A program made the position numbers and the translations under genes. Below the pieces are notes generated by a model. That model saw only the letters and a program-made list of their open reading frames with translations. It searched no databases and was not told where the DNA came from. Shown piece by piece: positions 26,527 to 34,821 of a stretch of DNA of 64,000 bases. Location of the stretch: assembly GCA_963791545.1 (NCBI GenBank), contig CAWBSR010000015.1, positions 868,001 through 932,000 on the forward strand. The letters run 5' to 3'. This DNA comes from JALYXV01 sp963791545. GTDB lineage: Bacteria; Actinomycetota; Acidimicrobiia; Acidimicrobiales; Palsa-688. The first letter of the stretch is position 1; every line of letters begins with the position of its first letter.

Positions 26527-28623
26527 GTGATCGTCGGGGTGCCAGCCGAGGTGAAATCCTCGGAGAACCGGGTGTCGATGACACCCGACGGTGTCCGGGA
26601 GCTCGCGTTCCACGGCCACACCGTCCTGGTCGAGCAGGGGGCGGGGGAGGGGTCCTCGATCACCGACGCCGACTTCGCCCGGGCGGGGGCGGAGCTGGTC
26701 GCCACCGCGGCCGAGGCGTGGGGGGCGCAGCTGGTCGTCAAGGTCAAGGAACCCCAGCCCGAGGAGTTCGCCTACCTGCGCCCGGAGCTGGTGCTGTTCA
26801 CCTACCTGCACCTGGCCGCCTACCCCGAGGTGGCCAAGGCGCTCCTGGCGGCGGGTACCACCAGTTTGGCCTACGAGACCGTGCAGCTGCCCGACGGCTC
26901 GCTCCCGCTGCTGGCGCCGATGAGCGAGGTGGCGGGACGCATGGCCACCCAGGTGGGGGCCCACTACCTGGAACGCAACAACGGAGGCCGCGGCGTCCTC
27001 CTCGGCGGTGCCCCCGGCGTCCGGCCGGCTCGGGTGGTCGTCCTCGGGGCGGGCAACGTGGGCTGGAACGCCGCCTGGATCGCCCAGGGCATGGAGGCCG
27101 AGGTGCTGCTGCTGGACAAGAACATCGACCGGCTGCGCTGGGTGGACCAGATCCACCGGGGCCGGATCATGACCCTCGCCTCCAATCGGGGGGCCATCGA
27201 ACGGGCCGTCGTCCGAGCCGACCTGGTGATCGGGGCGGTGCTGGTGGCCGGGGGCCGGGCGCCGGTCGTGATGACCGAGGAAATGGTGGCGGGCATGAAG
27301 CCGGGCTCGGTCATCGTCGACGTCGCCGTCGACCAGGGGGGCTGCGTGGCCACGACGCATGAGACCACCCACACCGACCCCGTGTACTACGCCCACCGGG
27401 TGCTGCACTATGCGGTCGGCAACATGCCCGGCGCGGTGCCCCACACCTCCACCTACGCCCTGACCAACGCCACCCTCCCTTACGTGGTCGAGGTGGCCAC
27501 CCGGGGCCCGGTGGCGGCCGCCGAGGACCCGGCCCTGCGGGGCGGGCTGACGACGGTCGGGGGACGGGTGACCAACCAAGCGGTGGCCGAAGCGCTCGGC
27601 CTGCCCTATGTGGACCCGCTGGTCGAACCAATTTCGACGGGGGAAAAAGGGGCGGGCCCGGGGGCGGCCCGCGGGAACGCCCCTCTCAGCCTGGACGGCG
27701 AGGAGTTCCTTTCCTGGTTGGCGGTCGAGCGGGGTAGGGCAACCAACACCCTGGCTGCCTACCGGCGCGACCTCCGGGCCTACGAGGCCTGGTTGCGCCA
27801 GCGGCAGCTGACGTTGACCGGTGTCGCCGAAGCCGACGTGCTGGCCTACCTGGCCGCCCTGTGGGCATCTGGGCGGGCCCCCTCGAGCGTCGCCCGGGCC
27901 CTGGTCGCGGTGCGCTCGCTGCACCATTTCCTGCTCGACGAGGGGTACGCGGCAACCGACCCCACCGGCGACGTGGGCAACCCCAAGGTACCCCAGGGCC
28001 TGCCCAAGGCGCTGACCGAGGACGAGGTGGGATGCCTGCTGGCAGCGGTGGTCGGGGAGGACGCCCCGGCCCGGCGGGACCGCGCCATCCTGGAGCTGCT
28101 GTACGGGACCGGGATGCGGATCTCGGAGCTGGTGGGGCTGTCGCTGGGCGACCTGGCTCTCGACACCGATGTGGTGCGGGTGTTGGGCAAGGGCTCCAAG
28201 GAGCGGCTGGTGCCGCTGGGCCGCTACGCCCGGCTGGCCCTCGACGACTGGCTGTCGGGCAACGGGCGCGGCGCCCTGTCGCCTACCCGCTGGGCCCGCC
28301 GGGGCGACTCCGAGGCGGTGTTCCTGAACGCCCGGGGGGGCCGCCTGTCGCGCCAGGGAGCGTGGGGCATCGTGCGCCGCTACGGCGACAAGGTCGGGCT
28401 CGGGGATCGGCTCACGCCCCATGTGCTGCGCCACAGCTGCGCCACCCACATGCTCGACCACGGCGCTGACATCCGGGTGGTGCAGGAGCTGCTGGGCCAT
28501 GCCTCGATCGCGACCACTCAGGTGTACACCAAGGTGTCGACTGAGCGGCTGCGCTCCGCCTACGAGGCGGCCCACCCGAGGGCCCGGGGCCAGAAACCGC
28601 CCGTACGGGCGTCGCGTGGATGA
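26527..28623 (+). CDS. Alanine dehydrogenase fused in frame to XerD-type tyrosine recombinase
   Basis: One uninterrupted frame of 698 residues. Residues 1-365 are a complete alanine dehydrogenase (alanine to pyruvate plus ammonia, NAD): K74 in KVKEPQ, H95 in TYLHLA, VVLGAGNVGWNAA near 172-184 for NAD and D269 in VAVDQGG. After a Gly/Ala-rich linker (about 370-390) comes a complete XerD: N-terminal SAM-like domain (SLDGEEFLSWLAVERG) and catalytic R531, K558, H632, R635, H658 and Y667. No stop separates them and no ATG lies at the join; GTG 27610 and TTG 27718 are the only nearby internal starts. xerD belongs here by actinobacterial synteny. A homopolymer-related sequencing error hiding a stop (GGGGGAAAAAGGGG near 27640) is the alternative. 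Confidence 0.85.
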   Translation: MIVGVPAEVKSSENRVSMTPDGVRELAFHGHTVLVEQGAGEGSSITDADFARAGAELVATAAEAWGAQLVVKVKEPQPEEFAYLRPELVLFTYLHLAAYPEVAKALLAAGTTSLAYETVQLPDGSLPLLAPMSEVAGRMATQVGAHYLERNNGGRGVLLGGAPGVRPARVVVLGAGNVGWNAAWIAQGMEAEVLLLDKNIDRLRWVDQIHRGRIMTLASNRGAIERAVVRADLVIGAVLVAGGRAPVVMTEEMVAGMKPGSVIVDVAVDQGGCVATTHETTHTDPVYYAHRVLHYAVGNMPGAVPHTSTYALTNATLPYVVEVATRGPVAAAEDPALRGGLTTVGGRVTNQAVAEALGLPYVDPLVEPISTGEKGAGPGAARGNAPLSLDGEEFLSWLAVERGRATNTLAAYRRDLRAYEAWLRQRQLTLTGVAEADVLAYLAALWASGRAPSSVARALVAVRSLHHFLLDEGYAATDPTGDVGNPKVPQGLPKALTEDEVGCLLAAVVGEDAPARRDRAILELLYGTGMRISELVGLSLGDLALDTDVVRVLGKGSKERLVPLGRYARLALDDWLSGNGRGALSPTRWARRGDSEAVFLNARGGRLSRQGAWGIVRRYGDKVGLGDRLTPHVLRHSCATHMLDHGADIRVVQELLGHASIATTQVYTKVSTERLRSAYEAAHPRARGQKPPVRASRG

Positions 28624-28632
28624 CGTGCCGGT

Positions 28633-28644
28633 TACACTTTGGCC
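28633..28644 (+). promoter_or_regulatory. -10 box for the DksA/TraR-like gene
   Basis: TACACT at 28633-28638 lies 6 bases before ATG 28645, only 9 bases after the fusion gene ends, so the next genes have their own leaderless start. Confidence 0.5.
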
Positions 28645-28983
28645 ATGACCTCGACTGATGCGACCACGGCGGATCTCCGGTCGCTCCTGGAGCAGGAGCG
28701 GGATTCCCTGCGGGCCCAACTAAGCGAGTTGGGCTACGGGGTCATCGGCGTTGATTACGACTCCAACTTCGCAGATTCCAGTCAGGTGACCGCCGAGCGT
28801 GGCGAAGCGGAGGCCCTGGCGGCCAAGTTGCAGCAGACCCTGGCCGAGGTGGAGCATGCCCTCGGGAAGGTGGATGACGCCACCTACGGCAGGTGTGAAA
28901 CCTGCGGCAAGGAAATCGGCGCCCCCCGGCTGGAAGCCAAGCCGGCGGCCCGCGACTGCATCGCCTGCGCCAGCCGGCGCTGA
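28645..28983 (+). CDS. DksA/TraR-type zinc-finger protein (112 aa)
   Basis: A helical N-terminal half (LRSLLEQERDSLRAQLSELG, then LAAKLQQTLAEVEHALGKV) followed by a four-cysteine zinc finger, CETCGKE and CIAC, 18 residues apart. This is the layout of DksA/TraR proteins, which bind RNA polymerase near its secondary channel. The acidic coiled-coil tip of true DksA (DxxDxA) is replaced here by DYDSNFADSSQ. First gene of a run with the M50 protease and the HD protein. Confidence 0.82.
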   Translation: MTSTDATTADLRSLLEQERDSLRAQLSELGYGVIGVDYDSNFADSSQVTAERGEAEALAAKLQQTLAEVEHALGKVDDATYGRCETCGKEIGAPRLEAKPAARDCIACASRR

Positions 28984-29039
28984 ATACCCCCTGGGTCCGC
29001 CCCGGGCGGATCCCCGCAACCTGTCAGCAGGAGGGGAAC

Positions 29040-29762
29040 GTGAACCGCGACCAGACCGTCGTTCTGGTGATCCTGGGCGTGGTGGTCGTTCTCGCCTTCA
29101 ACCGCCACGTCATCACGGTGGGCACCGTCGTGCTCTTCGGCGTCGCCATCGTGTCGATCATCCTCCACGAGGTGTCCCACGGCGTAGTGGCCCGGTGGTT
29201 CGGTGACGACACCGCCCAGCGAGCCGGCCGCATCACCCTGAACCCACTCCGCCATATCGACCCCTTCGGAACCATCATCCTGCCGGCCATCCTGGCGCTG
29301 AGCGGCCTTGCCGTATTCGGCTATGCCAGGCCGGTCCCCATCGATCCGAGTCGCATGCGCCATCCCCGAAACGACGCGGTGGCGGTGCGTCTCGCAGGGC
29401 CGGCCACCAATGTGCTCCTGGCCGCGATGGCCGGCCTGTGGCTTCGCCAGCAGCACGCCGGGCCGGTCGTCGATCTGGTGGTCCGGGGCTTCCTCGGGCT
29501 CAACAGCCTCCCGTGGCACCTGCGGATCCCCATCGCCTTCGGGATCGTCAACGTGGTCCTGGCGGTGTTCAACCTCATTCCGATGCCGCCGCTGGACGGC
29601 TCGTCGGTGGTGGAGCGATTGCTCCCCAAGTCGTGGCAGCGCGGCTGGGACTTCCTCCGGACCTACGGCATCCTCATCGTCATCGGCGTGGTGCTGCTGC
29701 GCCCGGGGCTCTTGTCGGCGCTGTTCAACCCGGCCCTGCATCTGTGGCAGAAGGTGGCATGA
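29040..29762 (+). CDS. M50 family (site-2) membrane metalloprotease
   Basis: 240 residues with several transmembrane helices. The zinc site HEVSH is at residues 43-47 inside the second helix; the third ligand region is NLIPMPPLDG near residue 180; the RHIDPFGTIILP segment after the first motif is typical of Rip/SpoIVFB-like proteases. These cut transmembrane segments such as anti-sigma factors. No PDZ domain is present. GTG 29040 follows AGGAGGGG. Confidence 0.88.
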   Translation: MNRDQTVVLVILGVVVVLAFNRHVITVGTVVLFGVAIVSIILHEVSHGVVARWFGDDTAQRAGRITLNPLRHIDPFGTIILPAILALSGLAVFGYARPVPIDPSRMRHPRNDAVAVRLAGPATNVLLAAMAGLWLRQQHAGPVVDLVVRGFLGLNSLPWHLRIPIAFGIVNVVLAVFNLIPMPPLDGSSVVERLLPKSWQRGWDFLRTYGILIVIGVVLLRPGLLSALFNPALHLWQKVA

Positions 29763-30265
29763 GCCACGGCTTCGGAAGCATCTCCCACCTGGCCCGGCGC
29801 TTTGCCGGCTCCCTGTGGCCGGGCGGCCCCAGCGCCGCAGACGACGCCTGGGCCCGGTCGTTCCTGACAGCCGGGGAGCAGGCGCTCTGGACCCGGATGT
29901 CGGGGGCCGACCGGCGCCACGCGGTGGCGGTGGCCCGCCGGCTGCCGGGGGCCGAGCGCAGCGCCACGGCCGCCGTTCCCGCCGCCCTGCTGCACGATGT
30001 GGGCAAGGTGGCATCCCGGCTCGGGCCCTGGCGGCGGGCCGCCACCACCGCCTTGGCCATGGCGGTGGGCCGGGAGCGGCTGGCCCGGGGCCGGGGCGGC
30101 ATGGCCCGTTACCTCCGTCACGACAGCCTGGGAGCGGGCCTGCTCGAGGGGGCCGGCAGCGACCGCCTCACCATTGCCTGGGCCCGGGAGCACCACCTCC
30201 CCGATGACCGCTGGACCGTACCCCCCGGCCTCGGGGCGGCCCTGAAGGCAGCCGACGACGACTGA
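29759..30265 (+). CDS. HD-domain phosphohydrolase (168 aa)
   Basis: ATG 29759 overlaps the M50 stop (ATGA). The HD order is visible: H in DRRHAVAVARRL, HD in PAALLHDVGKVAS, and the last histidines in AREHHLPDD. A metal-dependent phosphohydrolase, perhaps on a nucleotide; the partner protease and DksA-like gene suggest a stress-response setting, but that is inference. A palindromic repeat begins nine bases after its stop. Confidence 0.8.
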   Translation: MSHGFGSISHLARRFAGSLWPGGPSAADDAWARSFLTAGEQALWTRMSGADRRHAVAVARRLPGAERSATAAVPAALLHDVGKVASRLGPWRRAATTALAMAVGRERLARGRGGMARYLRHDSLGAGLLEGAGSDRLTIAWAREHHLPDDRWTVPPGLGAALKAADDD

Positions 30266-30273
30266 CTTCGCCG

Positions 30274-30363
30274 TCTGGGTGTGGCTTGTCGCTTTGGGTG
30301 CGACGTATCCCGGTGTATCCGGGACCAGCCACGCCCAGAGCGACAAGGCACACCCAAAGCGAC
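30274..30363. repeat. 90-base palindromic repeat, copy 1
   Basis: The outer arms (TCTGGGTGTGG at the left and CACACCCAAAG at the right, each followed by a TGTCGCT or AGCGACA block) are reverse complements with few mismatches, about 25 bases long. A second copy of the same length lies at 52401-52490, with about 69 of 90 positions identical in my hand alignment. It fills the gap between two convergent genes. It may be a small non-autonomous mobile element or a REP-like sequence. Confidence 0.7.
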
Positions 30364-30365
30364 GG

Positions 30366-31814
30366 TCACGTGCCGGGAATCGAGGCGGGACCCGGGGGCG
30401 GGTAGATCGGCAGCAATGCCGGCGGGCGGGGCGGCTGCGAGAAGTTGAAGTCGTTGGCCAGGTCACCGAGAAGCGGGACCGACTCCCGGACCGTCGGGCG
30501 CAAGTCGGGCCGGCCGTCGGTCTTCGGGTCGAGACGTTGGCCACCCAGGAAGTCGTCCTCGATGAACTTGGCGTAGGCGTCGAAGCTGAGCGTCTGATGA
30601 TCGATGTAGCCCACCTTGGCGTACGGGCTGATCACCAGCCCGGGGACGCGGATGCCATAGCCGTTCTGGTCGACCGGTGGCGGGGCCACGTGGTCGTAGA
30701 AACCGCCCCAGTCGTCCCAGGTCAAGAAGATGGCGGTCGAGTTCCAGTCGGGCCCCTTCATGACGGCGTTGATCAGCGCCGTCACGTAGGCCTGGCCGGC
30801 TGAGGTCCGCGAGGGCGGGTGCTCGCTGACCGCCGACGACGGGGTCACCCACGACACCGCGGGCAGGGTGCCCGCCGCCGCCTGCTGGTAGAAGTTGGCG
30901 ACCGACTGGATGTTGCCCAACTGGGCGTCCTCGCGGACGGTGTCGAACTCCGGCAACGGGTTCCAGATTCCCGGCGTATGCGCATCCAGGGCCCCCTGCA
31001 CGCAGGTCAGCTCGGACGGGTTCTGGCAGTCCGGCTCCTGGCCCGGGACCACGTAATAGCCCCATGGCACATGGTGGGCATGCAGGAGGTAGGTGAGGTC
31101 GGTCCAGCCATAGTCGGCGGTGGGCACCGCCGGGGGATTGGCGAAGGCCCCACCCGGGTCGGGCGGGTTGCCCGGGCTCTGGAGGGCGTTCAAGCAGCTG
31201 AGGGCGTCGCCGGGACGGGTGCACTTGGCCGACCACTCGGAAACCAGGAACAGGTGGGCCGGGAGGCTCCACGAGGAGTTCGGTTCGAACATGCGGTCCT
31301 GGAGGACATAGTTCTTGGCGTACGACCAGTAGTTGGGGATGTCCCGGGCGTCCTTCCAGCCCATGACGTCGTTACCGGTGCCGTTGGTGCAGAGCGGGTT
31401 GTCCACCGCCTGGCAGCCCCGCGCCCCGGTCCCGGCCTGGCGGACGAAGCCGTCCATCTTGCCGCCGTTGACGTCGTGCGCCGAGGCCGCGTCGCCATGG
31501 GGACCTCCGCCGTTGACGTCGTTGGGGTCATGGAACGGCTGGACGCAGCTCCCTCTCCCGTCGGGAAGGCAGACCGCGGGCTGGCCGGCGCGCATCGGGA
31601 TACCGTCGGCGCCGGGATAGGTGCCGAAATAGGTGTCGAAGGACCGGTTCTCCTGCATGATCACGATGACGTGCTTGATGCGGTGGATGTCGGCGGGCCC
31701 CGCCGCCGGGGGCGCCGGGCGGTAGGTGGCGCGGGTGCAGCCGGCGACCAGGAGCCCCGCCCCGGCCAGGTTCAGCAGCATCCGCCATCGGGGCAGCGAC
31801 CGGGTGGCGGACAT
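30366..31814 (-). CDS. Phospholipase C / phosphoesterase-family lipoprotein
   Basis: 482 residues. The N-terminus (RMLLNLAGAGLLVAGC, C26) is a lipobox, so the protein is a lipid-anchored extracytoplasmic enzyme. The start of the catalytic domain, VIVIMQENRSFDTYFGTYPG, is the signature of the bacterial phospholipase C/acid phosphatase family; the metal and active-site region WDDWGGFYDHVAPPP follows near residue 385. It probably hydrolyses phosphodiesters of lipids or scavenged phosphate. ATG 31814 is fixed by a -10 box on the minus strand. Convergent with the HD gene across the 90-base repeat. Confidence 0.88.
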   Translation of the reverse strand: MSATRSLPRWRMLLNLAGAGLLVAGCTRATYRPAPPAAGPADIHRIKHVIVIMQENRSFDTYFGTYPGADGIPMRAGQPAVCLPDGRGSCVQPFHDPNDVNGGGPHGDAASAHDVNGGKMDGFVRQAGTGARGCQAVDNPLCTNGTGNDVMGWKDARDIPNYWSYAKNYVLQDRMFEPNSSWSLPAHLFLVSEWSAKCTRPGDALSCLNALQSPGNPPDPGGAFANPPAVPTADYGWTDLTYLLHAHHVPWGYYVVPGQEPDCQNPSELTCVQGALDAHTPGIWNPLPEFDTVREDAQLGNIQSVANFYQQAAAGTLPAVSWVTPSSAVSEHPPSRTSAGQAYVTALINAVMKGPDWNSTAIFLTWDDWGGFYDHVAPPPVDQNGYGIRVPGLVISPYAKVGYIDHQTLSFDAYAKFIEDDFLGGQRLDPKTDGRPDLRPTVRESVPLLGDLANDFNFSQPPRPPALLPIYPPPGPASIPGT

Positions 31815-31828
31815 GGCCCGCCACCGTA
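31815..31828 (-). promoter_or_regulatory. -10 box for the phospholipase-like gene
   Basis: TACGGT on the minus strand (31828-31823), 8 bases before ATG 31814: leaderless arrangement. Confidence 0.45.
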
Positions 31829-31904
31829 CACACGGCCCGAGCGCACCTCCCGGCAGGTTCAGGAAGTATCAGCCCGGGGACCGGCCACGGCGCCCGTGCC
31901 GAGG

Positions 31905-31910
31905 TACAAT
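31905..31910 (+). promoter_or_regulatory. Possible -10 box of the BldC-like gene
   Basis: TACAAT, the closest match to the consensus in this gap, lies about 132 bases before GTG 32042; the leader would carry GGAGGAG just ahead of the start. Confidence 0.3.
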
Positions 31911-32041
31911 TCGACCTCACAGAGATCATGGGTGTTCGGCAGGCGGGCCCTGAGCATCGAGGGTCCGTTGCCCAGCGGTTGAGTCGGCAGCCGCGAGCAC
32001 CCTCCTGGCCGTCCTGGTCAGTCGTGTGTCGGAGGAGACCC

Positions 32042-32347
32042 GTGCTGCTCCACGAATCATCGGACCCGCAGGCCCCCCGAACCGTCAACCCGAGGGAGCC
32101 GGCTCCCCCCGAGGAGCGGTACCTCACCCGGGGGGAAGCGGCGCAATATCTCGGCCTCCCGGTCAGCACCATCTACCAGTGGGCCCGCACCGGCCGCCTC
32201 CCCTGTTTCGTCACCTTGGGCGGCCACCTGCGGTTCTCCAAGGCGGCTCTCGACCGGGCCGCCACCCCCAGGCCCCGCGCCGCCCGGCGCCGGCACCCCA
32301 TCCCGTCGCCGATCGTCGGTTCCCCGGTCCCGGAACCAGGCGCCTGA
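32042..32347 (+). CDS. BldC/excisionase-type DNA-binding protein (101 aa)
   Basis: GTG 32042 has GGAGGAG 5 bases upstream. The domain RYLTRGEAAQYLGLPVSTIY then LGGHLRFSKAALDRAA is the MerR-like winged helix of BldC and phage excisionases: helix-turn-helix followed by the GGHxRF wing. A Pro/Arg-rich tail follows. A second member is at 55520-55744. It lies between the phospholipase gene and trpS with no phage genes nearby, so a chromosomal developmental or metabolic regulator is likelier than an excisionase. Confidence 0.75.
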   Translation: MLLHESSDPQAPRTVNPREPAPPEERYLTRGEAAQYLGLPVSTIYQWARTGRLPCFVTLGGHLRFSKAALDRAATPRPRAARRRHPIPSPIVGSPVPEPGA

Positions 32348-32350
32348 AGC

Positions 32351-33391
32351 CTAAGGGCGGGGCACCAACCCGACGGCCTGGCGCGCCCGGCGCAAGGTGA
32401 CCGACGCCAGCGCCCGGGCTTTGTCCGCCCCTTGGGCCAGCACCTTCTCGGCCTCCCCGGGGTCGGCGGTCAGCTCCCGATAGCGCTCCTGGATGGGGCG
32501 CAGGAGCTCGACGACGGCATCCGCGGTGTCCGCCTTCAAGGGCCCGTACTGCCCGCTCGGGTAGGCGGCGGCCACTTGGGCCGGGGTCCGGTCGGTGGCC
32601 AGGGCCAGTAGTTCCACCAGGCCCGACACCCCCGGCTTGGCCCCCGGGTCGTAGCTCACCGATCCCGCGCCGGTGTCGGCATCGGTGACCGCCCGCTTGA
32701 TCTTGCGCTCGATGACCGAGGGGGCGTCGAGCACCAGCACCACCCCCTGGGGGGACTCGGCCGACTTCGACATCTTGGCGGTCGGCTGCTGTAGATCCAT
32801 GATCCGCGCCCCTCGGCCGGCCGCGGGAATGGCGGCGGACGGCACCACAAAGGTCTCCCCATAGCGCTGGTTGAAGCGCACCGCCAGGTCCCGGGTCAGC
32901 TCCACATGCTGGCGCTGGTCGTCGCCCACCGGGACCCGGTCGGCGTCGTACAGCAAGATGTCGGCCGCCTGCAGCACCGGGTAGGTGAACAACCCCACCC
33001 GGGCCGACTCCTCACCCCCCTTGGCCGTCTTGTCCTTGAACTGGGTCATGCGGCGCAGCTCCCCCAGGCTGGCGGTGCACTCCAGCAACCACGACAGCTC
33101 GGTGTGCTCGGCTACGTGACTCTGGAGGAAGACGGTGGAAACGTCGGGATCGAGCCCGATGGCCAGCAACAGGTTGGCGCAATCCATGGTCTTGGTCCGC
33201 AGCTCGGCGGGGTCACGGGGCACGGTCAGGGCGTGGAGGTCGACGACGCAGAAGTAGCTGTCGTGCTGGTACTGGTCCACCACCCACCACCGCAGCGCTC
33301 CCAGGTAGTTGCCCAGGTGGAAATCGCCGGTTGGTTGGATGCCTGACAGCACTCGCGTCACAGACGCCGATGGTATGCGGGTTACCGTCAC
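32351..33391 (-). CDS. trpS: Tryptophanyl-tRNA synthetase
   Basis: Class I aminoacyl-tRNA synthetase of 346 residues, charging tRNA-Trp in the cytosol. Early VLSGIQPTGDFHLGNYLGAL contains the HIGH-like motif (HLGN), and AKMSKSAESPQG is the KMSKS loop. GTG 33391 (TVTRIPSASVTRVLSG) is used, since the frame above it crosses the scpA promoter. It diverges from scpA; its 3' end almost touches the BldC-like gene. Confidence 0.95.
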   Translation of the reverse strand: MTVTRIPSASVTRVLSGIQPTGDFHLGNYLGALRWWVVDQYQHDSYFCVVDLHALTVPRDPAELRTKTMDCANLLLAIGLDPDVSTVFLQSHVAEHTELSWLLECTASLGELRRMTQFKDKTAKGGEESARVGLFTYPVLQAADILLYDADRVPVGDDQRQHVELTRDLAVRFNQRYGETFVVPSAAIPAAGRGARIMDLQQPTAKMSKSAESPQGVVLVLDAPSVIERKIKRAVTDADTGAGSVSYDPGAKPGVSGLVELLALATDRTPAQVAAAYPSGQYGPLKADTADAVVELLRPIQERYRELTADPGEAEKVLAQGADKARALASVTLRRARQAVGLVPRP

Positions 33392-33401
33392 AGCCCGCCG
33401 G

Positions 33402-33415
33402 TATTGTCGGACCCG
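33402..33415 (+). promoter_or_regulatory. -10 box for scpA operon
   Basis: TATTGT at 33402-33407, 8 bases before ATG 33416; it supports that ATG over the TTG at 33404, which lies inside the box. Confidence 0.45.
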
Positions 33416-34201
33416 ATGGCCTACGAGGTGACGACGGCAGTGTTCGAGGGTCCCTTCGACCTGCTGCTGCACCTGATCACCCGCCAGCAGGTCGACATCT
33501 ACCAGGTGTCGCTGTCATCGATCGTGGACGCCTACGTCGCCGAGATCGAGCACCTGCCGGGGGTGGACCTCGACGTGGCAACTGAGTTCCTGCTGATCGC
33601 GGCGGTGTTGCTGGAGTTGAAGGCCCGGCGCCTGCTACCGGGCAGCGATGAGGTCGAGGACGAGGAAGAACTCGCGCTGTGGGAGGAGCGGGACCTGCTC
33701 CTGGCGCGGTTGTTCGAGTGCAAGACCTTCAAGGACGCCGCGGCCGCCCTTAACCGCATGATGGACGCTGCAGGCCGGTCGTTCCCCCGCCGGGCCGGCC
33801 TCGAGGAGCGGTTTCTCGAGATCACCCCCGATCTGCTGGCCGGCGTCACCCCCGATCGCCTCCGCAGGGCGTGTCTGGCTGCCCTGACCCCGCGTCCTGT
33901 ACCGCGCGTGGATCTCGAGCACGTGGCCCCGATCCGGGTCAGCGTGGCCGACGCCGTCAGCGAACTGCTCGACGAGCTGCCCCGGGTGGGCACCATCACC
34001 TTCGCTCGGCTGACCGCGGGGCTGGTCGAGCGGCTGGAGGTGATCGTGCGATTCCTGGCCGTTCTCGAGTTGTACAAGCGGGGTTGGATTGAGCTGGCCC
34101 AGCCGGGGAACCTCGCCGATCTTCACGTGACGTGGATGGGCACCGACGGCGATGACCGGGAGCCGGTCACCTTTTCCCCCATCGAGGAATATCAGGGCTG
34201 A
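33416..34201 (+). CDS. scpA: Segregation and condensation protein A
   Basis: 261-residue kleisin that links SMC heads in the condensin complex with ScpB. The N-terminus VFEGPFDLLLHLITRQQVDI is diagnostic; the middle is acidic (DEVEDEEELALWEERD), and a C-terminal winged helix (ITFARLTAGLVERLEVIVRF) binds SMC. smc itself is not in the window. Stop overlaps scpB start (TGATG). Confidence 0.94.
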   Translation: MAYEVTTAVFEGPFDLLLHLITRQQVDIYQVSLSSIVDAYVAEIEHLPGVDLDVATEFLLIAAVLLELKARRLLPGSDEVEDEEELALWEERDLLLARLFECKTFKDAAAALNRMMDAAGRSFPRRAGLEERFLEITPDLLAGVTPDRLRRACLAALTPRPVPRVDLEHVAPIRVSVADAVSELLDELPRVGTITFARLTAGLVERLEVIVRFLAVLELYKRGWIELAQPGNLADLHVTWMGTDGDDREPVTFSPIEEYQG

Positions 34202-34821
34202 TGGCAGCGGAGGTCACACGGGCCATCGAGGCCATCGTCATGGTGTCCGAGGAGCCCGTCGCGCCGTACCTGCTGGCCCAGATCCTGGAGATCCCGCCGG
34301 CTCGGGTCGAGGAACTGTGCGCGGAGCTGGCCGGGTCCTACCAGGCCGAGGACCGGGGCTTCGAGCTGGTCCGGGTGGCGGGGGGGTACCGCTTCCAGAG
34401 CCACCCCGACCTGGCCGGCTACGTCGAGCGCTTCGCCGTGGAGGGCCAGTCGAACCGGTTGTCCGCCGCCGCCCTGGAGACGCTGGCCCTGGTGGCCTAC
34501 AAGCAGCCGATCTCGCGTTCTCAGGTTGCCGAGGTGCGGGGGGTGAGCGTCGACGGGGTCATGCGGACCCTGCAGCACCGGGGCTATGTCGTCGAGGTGG
34601 GGCGGGACCCGGGGCCCGGGCAGGCGGTGCTGTACGGCACCACGTCCCGGTTCCTGGAGAAGCTGGGCATCGACTCGCTCGACCAGTTGCCGCCGCTGGC
34701 CCACTTCGTTCCCGGACCCGAGGTGATGGAGGCCCTGGATGCGGGGCTGCGCCACGGAGGGGCCCGGATTTCGCCGGCGGCGGTGGCCGCCGACGAGGGG
34801 GCATCGGACGAGGAGCGATGA
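34201..34821 (+). CDS. scpB: Segregation and condensation protein B
   Basis: 206 residues with two winged-helix domains: AIEAIVMVSEEPVAPYLLAQ at the start and AALETLALVAYKQPISRSQV, VRGVSVDGVMRTLQHRGYV further on. It dimerises and caps ScpA in the SMC complex. Coupled to scpA and rluB by overlapping stop/start codons. Confidence 0.94.
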   Translation: MAAEVTRAIEAIVMVSEEPVAPYLLAQILEIPPARVEELCAELAGSYQAEDRGFELVRVAGGYRFQSHPDLAGYVERFAVEGQSNRLSAAALETLALVAYKQPISRSQVAEVRGVSVDGVMRTLQHRGYVVEVGRDPGPGQAVLYGTTSRFLEKLGIDSLDQLPPLAHFVPGPEVMEALDAGLRHGGARISPAAVAADEGASDEER

